Origin: Bacteroidota bacterium
GTDB lineage: Bacteria > Bacteroidota > Ignavibacteria > Ignavibacteriales > Ignavibacteriaceae
Length of the DNA stretch: 38,375 bases
Assembly: GCA_022708025.1 (NCBI GenBank)
Contig: JAKIZM010000031.1
Coordinates: 1 to 38,375 of the forward strand
Reading direction: 5' to 3'
Of this stretch, positions 17,182 to 23,192 are shown one piece after another. Both the position numbers and the translations under genes were made by a program. The notes beneath the pieces are model-generated. The model did not search any database, was not told the DNA's origin, and saw only the letters and a list, made by a program, of their open reading frames with translations. Each line of letters starts with the position of its first letter. Positions within the stretch are counted from its first letter, which is position 1.

Positions 17182-18939
17182 TCATCTGAGTAAAACCATT
17201 TTTTTTGTTTCTAAAAAATTATCAGCTTTTAGTTGATAGAAATAAACACCAGATGCTAGATGCTTGTTGCTTGATGCTGAATTGAATTCAACTTCATAAG
17301 TTCCGACAGGTTTTTCTTCGTTAACTAATGTTGCAACTTCATTTCCTAGTATGTCATATACTTTCAATGTTACGAACCCCACCTCGTTCCTCCCCTTTAT
17401 TAAAGGGGAGGATGCAGGAGGGGTTGGAATTGAATAACGAATTTTTGTGCTTGGATTGAACGGATTTGGATAATTCTGTTCCAATGCAAATTCATTTGGT
17501 AAAAGGATTTCAGCTTCAACTGTTTTTGAATATTCAAACGATCCATCAAAGTCAATTTGTTTTAATCTGTATTGATATTTACCTGCGGGAAGATTTTTAT
17601 CTGTAAAAGAATAAATATGAGGTTTTGTAGTAGTTCCATTGCCTTTAATAAATTCAATGCTTTCCCAGGCCCCACTTCTTGCGTCTAGCTTCTTACTTCT
17701 TTCGACTTGAAATCCAGCATTGTTTGTTTCAGTTGCAGTTGTCCAGTTAAGTGTAATATCATTATTTATAACAGAAGCAGTAAATGAAACAAGTTCAACC
17801 GGGACATAATCAGGAACGTAAGCTGTGGCTTCATTACCGTAAATGCTATTCATTCCCATTGCGATAAGTTTTATTCTGTATGTATAAGTTTCATCCAGAT
17901 TAACATTTGTATCTTCAAATGAATGTGTGCTTAAGTCCGTTTCTGCTATTTTTACATAAGGATTATTGCTAGTAGGTAATCCCAATTTTCTCTGAAGCTC
18001 ATAACCAACCATTCCAGAAGGAGCTGAACCATTATTCCAGTTTAATGTAACTTTTAATTCACTTTCACTCGCAACAGCTGTGAGCATACTTGGGGGAAGA
18101 GGTGGCGTTAAAGGAATAATAGGATTTACTGATACATCATCAATGATAAAGAAATCGATATTATTGGAATTACCTTTATAATAAAAACCTAGCTGAAACT
18201 TTTCAGGCGTTTCTATTTGCGTAACAAAATTTTCAGGTCCCATATTAGTTGTAGCATTTAACTCCCAGATAGAATTCCAATCTGTTCCTGAGTTTGTGGT
18301 ATAAGCACATCCGACTGTTACCGTATCAGACCACCAATCTTCAAAATATTTAAATTCTATTTCTGCCATTCCACCATCCTGAACAGGAAGTTCTGGTGAG
18401 ATGATGTATGAATATCCATTGAAAAGGGGATCCCAGGTAAATCTTATTTCTCCCGCTAATCCACCTGCTTGATTTGTATTTGACCAGGACCAGTTATTTT
18501 GTCCTAATGGACCGATTGCCTGCCATCCATTTAAGTTGTTATCAAAAGTAAATTCATAATTGTAATACATTATTCCAAATCTATAGAAATACCAGACAGG
18601 CGATACTGATGCCCCGTTTGAGTTATATTCAACAACTTTCCAGAAATATTTACTTTCAGTTAGTTGTCCGTATTCACTTAATGAGTAATTATTAAAAATA
18701 GTTGATGGCGATCCGTTTTTAACACGCGCCGAAGCATCGGAGTTAAACACAAGCAAAGAATCACTAGAAAAATAAACTTCGTTGTAAGTAACACCAGAAG
18801 GATTTTGCCAATACAAAATATGATTGGATATTGAAATACCTTTCGCACCGTTTGCTGTCATAGGATTATATGCGGCATCAGGAACCTGAGAATATGATAA
18901 CCCTGCATAAAGAATAATTATAGCAAATAACTTATTCAT
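17182..18939 (-). CDS. T9SS-sorted protein with fibronectin type III-like domains
   Basis: A 585-residue secreted protein. Signal peptide MNKLFAIIILYAGLSYSQ; residues 20-130 resemble a fibronectin/Ig-like module (ISNHILYWQNPSGVTYNEVYFSSDS); 130-280 a jelly-roll-like region (FTFDNNLNGWQAIGPLGQNNWSWSN...IIDDVSVNP). Then comes a fibronectin III domain (PLPPSMLTAVASESELKVTLNW...YTYRIKLIA), the PVELVSFTASV...LNWTTATETNNAGFQVERS module, and a type A sorting domain (NYPNPFNPSTKIRYSIP). Loop 1 carries the SPLIKG palindrome (17375-17425), loop 2 a different repeat (17252-17279). It starts 28 bp after the 841-codon-frame gene and precedes the regulator by 24 bp, so the three are probably one operon. 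The ligand or substrate is unknown. Confidence 0.85.
   Translation of the reverse strand: MNKLFAIIILYAGLSYSQVPDAAYNPMTANGAKGISISNHILYWQNPSGVTYNEVYFSSDSLLVFNSDASARVKNGSPSTIFNNYSLSEYGQLTESKYFWKVVEYNSNGASVSPVWYFYRFGIMYYNYEFTFDNNLNGWQAIGPLGQNNWSWSNTNQAGGLAGEIRFTWDPLFNGYSYIISPELPVQDGGMAEIEFKYFEDWWSDTVTVGCAYTTNSGTDWNSIWELNATTNMGPENFVTQIETPEKFQLGFYYKGNSNNIDFFIIDDVSVNPIIPLTPPLPPSMLTAVASESELKVTLNWNNGSAPSGMVGYELQRKLGLPTSNNPYVKIAETDLSTHSFEDTNVNLDETYTYRIKLIAMGMNSIYGNEATAYVPDYVPVELVSFTASVINNDITLNWTTATETNNAGFQVERSKKLDARSGAWESIEFIKGNGTTTKPHIYSFTDKNLPAGKYQYRLKQIDFDGSFEYSKTVEAEILLPNEFALEQNYPNPFNPSTKIRYSIPTPPASSPLIKGRNEVGFVTLKVYDILGNEVATLVNEEKPVGTYEVEFNSASSNKHLASGVYFYQLKADNFLETKKMVLLR
17252..17279. repeat. In-frame short-repeat element in sorting-domain loop 2 (GATGCT type)
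   Basis: A 28-base tandem-like stretch built from GATGCT(A/T)G and TTGCTTG units. On the coding strand it encodes ASSNKHLAS between EVEFN and SGVYFYQL. It occupies the same loop as unrelated palindromes in the other three T9SS genes. Confidence 0.65.
17375..17425. repeat. In-frame palindromic element in sorting-domain loop 1 (SPLIKG type)
   Basis: The same 51-bp AACCCC...GGGGTT element as at 10186-10236, identical in the region read, again encoding PPASSPLIKGRNEVG in frame between IRYSIPT and FVTLKVYD. Confidence 0.88.
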
Positions 18940-18966
18940 ACTGCCTCCTGTTTTATAATTAGATAA

Positions 18967-21435
18967 TTATTTTAAATACATCATTTTCTTCGTTTGAACA
19001 AAGTCGCCTGCTTTTAATTGATAGAAATAAACTCCGCTTGAGAGATTCTGACCTTCGTCAGAATGACTGTTGAATTCAACTTCATAAGTTCCGGCAGGTT
19101 TGTATTCATTGACTAATGTTGCCACCTCATTTCCGAGAACATCGTAAACTTTTAATGTTACAAACCTCTCCCTATGTCCCTCTCCTTGGTAAGGAGAGGG
19201 ATTTAAGGGTGAGGTTGGAATTGAATAACGAATCTTTGTTACAGGATTAAATGGATTAGGATAATTCTGTTGCAATGCAAATTCATTTGGTGATAAAATT
19301 TCAGCTTCAACTGTTTTTGAATATTCAAACGATCCATCAAGATCAATTTGTTTTAATCTGTATTGATAAATACCTGCGGAAAGATTTTTATCTGTAAAGG
19401 AATAAGTATGAGGTTTAGTAGTAGTTCCATTGCCAGCAATAAATTCAATATTTTCCCAAGCTTCACTTCTTGCATCTATCTTCTTACTTCTTTCAATTTG
19501 AAAACCAGCATTATTTGTTTCTGTTGCAGTTGTCCAGTTAAGTGTTACATCACTTTTCTGAACGCTAGCAGTAAACTGAGTAAGTTCAACTGGTATATTT
19601 GCCGGTTGATCATATTTTAAAATAACTCCGCTGTTACCAACGATCCAGGCGTGTGCTGCATCGGTCATATATATGTCTGAGAAAGTAGAAATAGTATAAC
19701 GTGGTTCAAGATTCCAGTTAGCTCCTCCATCGGTTGTAATATAAACATAACCGCTGGCACAAGCAGTCATTCCGATTGTTCCCAATACAGGTGATTCAGC
19801 GAAATGGATTCCCCAAACTGTATTTTCAGGCGGAGTTGTTGCAGTTAACCAGCTTGTACCACCGTTGGTTGTATAATATGTATTTCCAAGTGTACCACCG
19901 GCAATTCCTCGTTCACGATCAACGAATGAAATACCATAAGTACCAATTCCACCAACTGCAAGCTGCTGCTGCCATGTTAAACCTCCATCGGTTGTTCTTA
20001 CTATTCTTTCACCTGTTCCGGCAACCCATCCGTAAAGCGAATCAACCATGTCCATATCCCAAGGATTAAATCCTGTAATTGTTGAAATAATTGTCCAGTT
20101 AAATCCGCCATCAGTTGATTTAGCAACAGTGCCATTATATGCCGCTACAATTCCGAAGTTATCATTTATGAAATCAATTGCCAGAATATCCGAGTTGGTT
20201 CCGGTTATTCCTGTTGCAATAAGATTCCAGTTATTACCACCATTAGTTGTTACGATTACATTTCCTCCATCACATCCGGCAATCGCATGATTTGGTGAAG
20301 GTGCAACAACTTCGTTTATATCTCCTGTAAATGGTGAAGTCTGCTGAGTCCATGTAAATCCTCCATCGGTAGTTTTAGCAACAAAATTTGTCCCCACAAC
20401 ATAGCCGGTTAAAGTATCAGCAAAACTTACATCTTTCATAGTTGTTGTAGTGAATCTGTATCCCAACTCGTTCCAGGTTGCACCTCCATCAGTTGATTTA
20501 AATAAATAACCGCTGCTTCCTGAAAGATATGCAGCATTATCAGAACCAAATCTTACTGAATAAAATGTTATTCCCGATGGAAATCCTCCGACTGGACTCC
20601 AGGTATTACCACTGTTTGTTGTCCGTAAAACGGTGCTCGATGCACCGCAAGCAATGCCGTTAACAAATGAATCATCAAAGTCCACAGACCAGAGTTGGTT
20701 TGATCCGCCGCCATCATAAACTGATGTCCATGTTAAACCAGCATCAGTTGTTTTCGCAATCCTGTTTCTGTGACCGGCAATAAAACCTATTAAGCCTGAA
20801 CCAGTTGGGGGGAAATAAACGCTGCGATAATCTGTTGAAGTACCATAGATCATTGGAATTAAATTCCAGGTATTCCCGCCATCAGAAGATTTTAACACAG
20901 CATCAGCATTTCCCACCACATAAACATTATTTACATCTGTTGAGTAAACTCCATACAATGTTTTTGTAGTTACAGATGTATTCGTTTGTGAAAACCAGTT
21001 ATCTCCGCCGTTAGTTGTTTTAATGATGAAACCATAAAACCCAACTGACCATCCGATATTCTGATCAATAAAGAAGATATCGTACTTAGTTGTATCTGGT
21101 GCATTACTAAGCCAGGTCCAAGTTAATCCTCCATCAGTTGTTTTATGCAGACGCTCAACAAAAGCTCCTGCAGCCCAGCCGAGATTATCATTAAGAAAAT
21201 AACAGCTTCTGTAAATTCCATTACCACCAATTTGAACAACTTGCCAGGTTTGTCCGCCATCGTGTGTAATTACTGCTTCGCTTTGTGGAGTAACAGTAAT
21301 AAATCTGTCAGCTGATGGTGCCGAACCAACATATAATGCATTTGGTGTGGGATGCGGATTCATCACTCTCCATTGTGAAAATGATGGATAAGAAAAAAAC
21401 AAGAGTATTATTATTATGATTAATATTCTGTTCAT
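18967..21435 (-). CDS. Large T9SS-sorted Ycf48/BNR-type propeller protein
   Basis: An 822-residue secreted protein starting at MNRILIIIIILLFFSYPSFSQ (GAGGTT seven bases upstream decides this start over upstream in-frame codons). Residues 20-600 hold 13 copies of the Ycf48/BNR-type turn (ITHDGGQTW, TTDGGLTWTW, SSDGGNTW ... TTDGGANW), forming one or two propellers. Then follow the PVELTQFTASV...LNWTTATETNNAGFQIERS module and a type A sorting domain (NYPNPFNPVTKIRYSIP...VYDVLGNEVATLVNE). Loop 1 carries a different palindrome family (19163-19216) from its neighbours; loop 2 has the ATTCTGAC palindrome. It is the first gene after the DUF1670 element, whose left end lies 48 bp upstream of the start, so its original promoter may be cut off. 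Confidence 0.88.
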   Translation of the reverse strand: MNRILIIIIILLFFSYPSFSQWRVMNPHPTPNALYVGSAPSADRFITVTPQSEAVITHDGGQTWQVVQIGGNGIYRSCYFLNDNLGWAAGAFVERLHKTTDGGLTWTWLSNAPDTTKYDIFFIDQNIGWSVGFYGFIIKTTNGGDNWFSQTNTSVTTKTLYGVYSTDVNNVYVVGNADAVLKSSDGGNTWNLIPMIYGTSTDYRSVYFPPTGSGLIGFIAGHRNRIAKTTDAGLTWTSVYDGGGSNQLWSVDFDDSFVNGIACGASSTVLRTTNSGNTWSPVGGFPSGITFYSVRFGSDNAAYLSGSSGYLFKSTDGGATWNELGYRFTTTTMKDVSFADTLTGYVVGTNFVAKTTDGGFTWTQQTSPFTGDINEVVAPSPNHAIAGCDGGNVIVTTNGGNNWNLIATGITGTNSDILAIDFINDNFGIVAAYNGTVAKSTDGGFNWTIISTITGFNPWDMDMVDSLYGWVAGTGERIVRTTDGGLTWQQQLAVGGIGTYGISFVDRERGIAGGTLGNTYYTTNGGTSWLTATTPPENTVWGIHFAESPVLGTIGMTACASGYVYITTDGGANWNLEPRYTISTFSDIYMTDAAHAWIVGNSGVILKYDQPANIPVELTQFTASVQKSDVTLNWTTATETNNAGFQIERSKKIDARSEAWENIEFIAGNGTTTKPHTYSFTDKNLSAGIYQYRLKQIDLDGSFEYSKTVEAEILSPNEFALQQNYPNPFNPVTKIRYSIPTSPLNPSPYQGEGHRERFVTLKVYDVLGNEVATLVNEYKPAGTYEVEFNSHSDEGQNLSSGVYFYQLKAGDFVQTKKMMYLK
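19045..19064. repeat. In-frame palindrome in sorting-domain loop 2 (ATTCTGAC type)
   Basis: 8-bp arms ATTCTGAC / GTCAGAAT with loop CTTC. Encodes HSDEGQNL between EVEFN and SSGVYFYQL. Same element and place as 10068-10087. Confidence 0.8.
19163..19216. repeat. In-frame palindromic element in sorting-domain loop 1 (SPYQGEG type)
   Basis: A 54-bp element with AACCTC...GAGGTT ends and a core at 19178-19200 (CCCTCTCCTT GGT AAGGAGAGGG: 10-bp arms, 3-base loop). It encodes PLNPSPYQGEGHRER in frame between IRYSIPTS and FVTLKVYD. Sequence differs from the SPLIKG element, yet it lies at the same protein position. Confidence 0.88.
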
Positions 21436-21483
21436 AATAAACCTCACATTTATATAAAAACAAATTCGCAGCTTATTTATAGT

Positions 21484-21509
21484 TAGTCTCATATGATACC
21501 TAAGAGAAG
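21484..21509. repeat. Left inverted repeat of the DUF1670 block
   Basis: Begins TAGTCTCATATGATACC and continues TAAGAGAAG. It matches the reverse complement of 23167-23192 at 20 of 26 positions. The inner GT(C)TCATATGATAC part is itself nearly palindromic, so only the flanking CC-Y-AAG portion is independent support for a terminal repeat. Confidence 0.55.
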
Positions 21510-21548
21510 ATTAAGTATTTTTCAATAAATAATTTCTCGGAGGTATTT

Positions 21549-22343
21549 ATGACAACCGTTAATTCTTTTACTGACAGACTTAAATCCAAGTCTGTTAAAA
21601 ATTCTATCATTAACAATATTGCAAGGGACTTCAACCTTACTCCCATCCTTGCTGAAGCTTACTTCAACCAGATCAAAGATTATTTCACCGAACACGTTCA
21701 GCTTAATCTTACCTCTGGTCAGGTGCACTACCTTGCTGTTGATGATCGTGAACCTGCTGGTAAACCTGTTCAACTCTGCTTGAAGAAGTCTGTCCATCTT
21801 ACTCTTCATAACCCGGATGAGGATTTATCTGTTTATAAGAAAGAAGGACTTGCTGCTCTACGTCAACATCGGCTCATCCGCATTACTAAAGAAGCAATCG
21901 AACAAGGTGCGCTGCTTTCTTATGAAGATATTGCATTTCTTCTTACTACTTCTGTTGTCACCATTAAAAGAGATATTGCTTATCTTCGTCGTGGCGGAAC
22001 CATCATTCCTTCACGCGGATGGAGACACGATATGGGCAGAGGCACTACTCATAAGACTCAAATCCTTGAGCTTTATCTCTCTGGTTATCAGTTCTCTGAT
22101 ATTGAAAAAAGAACTCATCACTCTGAGACTGCCGTTAAGCGTTACATCCAGGATTTTTGCCGCATTATTCTTCTTCATATGAAAAAATTCTCCGTTGACC
22201 AGATACGTATCTCTACCAAGTTCTCTAATCGTCTGATTGGCGAATACATCAATCTTTATAAAAAATATTCCAAAGAAGATAATGACAAACTCAAAGCTTT
22301 GTTCAATCTCTCAGTAAAAAAAACATTGAAAATAAAGGGCTAA
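21549..22343 (+). CDS. DUF1670 family protein, first copy
   Basis: A 264-residue protein of the DUF1670 family, recognised from VQLNLTSGQVHYLAVDDREPAGKP, LRQHRLIRITKEAIEQGALLS, RDMG/RHDMGRGTTHKTQILELYLSGY and HHSETAVKRYIQDF. Two helix-turn-helix motifs are visible: LLSYEDIAFLLTTSVVTIKRDI (about residues 120-141) and SGYQFSDIEKRTHHSETAVKRYI (about 178-200). A third weaker one lies near VDQIRISTKFSNRLIGEYI. It is therefore very likely DNA-binding. GGAGG eight bases upstream of the ATG is a strong ribosome site. The next gene is a paralogue 5 bp downstream. Family function is unknown; I see no nuclease or transposase catalytic signature. Confidence 0.8.
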   Translation: MTTVNSFTDRLKSKSVKNSIINNIARDFNLTPILAEAYFNQIKDYFTEHVQLNLTSGQVHYLAVDDREPAGKPVQLCLKKSVHLTLHNPDEDLSVYKKEGLAALRQHRLIRITKEAIEQGALLSYEDIAFLLTTSVVTIKRDIAYLRRGGTIIPSRGWRHDMGRGTTHKTQILELYLSGYQFSDIEKRTHHSETAVKRYIQDFCRIILLHMKKFSVDQIRISTKFSNRLIGEYINLYKKYSKEDNDKLKALFNLSVKKTLKIKG

Positions 22344-22348
22344 ACGCT

Positions 22349-23155
22349 ATGATTAACAAAAACCTGAAGTTTATACCCAGAGATACAAGAGATCATTCAA
22401 AAGAATCTGTCGCTGAAAGAAGATATCATCGCATTAAAGGAAAGTCATTGAAGAAGATACTTGTCGATCGTTTCCTTAACCACTACGGTTACGATAAAGG
22501 TACTGTTACTGCCAATGCTATTGTTGATGATATCCTTACTACTGTTGAGAGCTTCTATCGTTATTCCGATAACTCTTTTCTTAAACCAGGACAGATGGTT
22601 TGGCACGCTGTGCCTTTGGATGAATTTCCTGCTAAAGGTAAATCCATTTATCAGACTGCTCTTAAACCTGTGGTGTTGGATATTATCTCCGACAGTGACA
22701 TCGAGGATATGAAAAAACCTCTACATCACAGAGAACTTCGTCTTAAAAGAGTTGAACGCTGGACCCAGCAAGCTTATGAGCAAGGTGCTCTTCTCTCTCA
22801 GCTTGATCTTGCTGTGCTGCTTTCGGTTAACGAATACACCGCCGGTTGTTACGTTAGAGAATATCAATCTCTTTACGGAAGATCTTTACCTACTCGTGGT
22901 AACATACAACAGATCGGAAGTGGACAGACCCATAAGAAAGAAATTATCTCTTTTTATCAGAAGGGTTATCTTGTCCCTGCAATTTGTCAAAGAACTAATC
23001 ACTCTAAGGATGCTGTTGAACGTTACATCCGTGATTTTGAAGCCGTCAGACTTCTATCGAAAAAGTTTGATGACTTAAATACTATTTCTCTTGTTACTCG
23101 TTTATCTAAATCTGTTGTCAGCCAGTATATTGACTTATTACCGGCTGACTCGTAA
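22349..23155 (+). CDS. DUF1670 family protein, second copy
   Basis: A 268-residue paralogue of the preceding gene and a closer match to the family pattern: FLKPGQMVWHAVPLDEFPAKGKS, LKPVVLDIISDSDIEDM, QAYEQGALLSQLDLAVLLSVNEYTAG, LPTRGNIQQIGSGQTHKKEIISFYQKGY, RTNHSKDAVERYIRDFEAVRLL. Three helix-turn-helix motifs can be seen (LSQLDLAVLLSVNEYTAGCYV; KGYLVPAICQRTNHSKDAVERYI; LNTISLVTRLSKSVVSQYIDL). The pair are clearly diverged, so they may act as a heteromer rather than being a recent tandem duplication. It ends 12 bases before the right inverted repeat. Confidence 0.85.
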   Translation: MINKNLKFIPRDTRDHSKESVAERRYHRIKGKSLKKILVDRFLNHYGYDKGTVTANAIVDDILTTVESFYRYSDNSFLKPGQMVWHAVPLDEFPAKGKSIYQTALKPVVLDIISDSDIEDMKKPLHHRELRLKRVERWTQQAYEQGALLSQLDLAVLLSVNEYTAGCYVREYQSLYGRSLPTRGNIQQIGSGQTHKKEIISFYQKGYLVPAICQRTNHSKDAVERYIRDFEAVRLLSKKFDDLNTISLVTRLSKSVVSQYIDLLPADS

Positions 23156-23166
23156 CTTTGTTTTAA

Positions 23167-23192
23167 CCTTCCTTGGGTATCATTTGATACTA
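23167..23192. repeat. Right inverted repeat of the DUF1670 block
   Basis: Reverse complement begins TAGTATCAAATGATACC and continues CAAGGAAGG. It contains a perfect GTATCA-TT-TGATAC palindrome. Its outermost three bases (23190-23192) are the TAG stop codon of the minus-strand T9SS gene at 23190-24431. Confidence 0.55.

Larger units (their letters stand above)
21484..23192 (+). mobile_element. Candidate mobile element carrying two DUF1670 genes
   Basis: A 1.7-kb block bounded by imperfect inverted repeats (21484-21509 and 23167-23192; 20 of 26 positions match) containing only two adjacent DUF1670 genes on the plus strand. It is inserted into a run of minus-strand T9SS genes. Codon use differs from its neighbours: ATC, TTC, CTC, AAC, CGT and CGC are common, where flanking genes mostly use ATT, TTT, AAT and AGA. 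No DDE, HUH or recombinase motif is visible, and I find no target-site duplication (left flank ends TATAGT, right flank begins TTTCA). Either the element uses an unfamiliar mechanism, is moved in trans, or is a stably acquired cassette. Confidence 0.5.

Noticed and set aside
18967..21435. Regular repeats resembling a CRISPR array
   Set aside because: The repeats are diverged protein-coding TTDGG-x-TW units of varying spacing in one open frame, with no identical direct repeats.
18967..21492. Longer N-terminus of the propeller protein (start near 21492)
   Set aside because: The in-frame extension has no ribosome site, overlaps the left inverted repeat, and would put a charged stretch in front of a clear signal peptide starting at 21435.
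21549..23155. DUF1670 pair as a classical DDE or HUH transposon
   Set aside because: No DDE, HUH or serine/tyrosine recombinase motif can be identified in either protein, and no target-site duplication is visible. The element is kept as a candidate of unknown mechanism.
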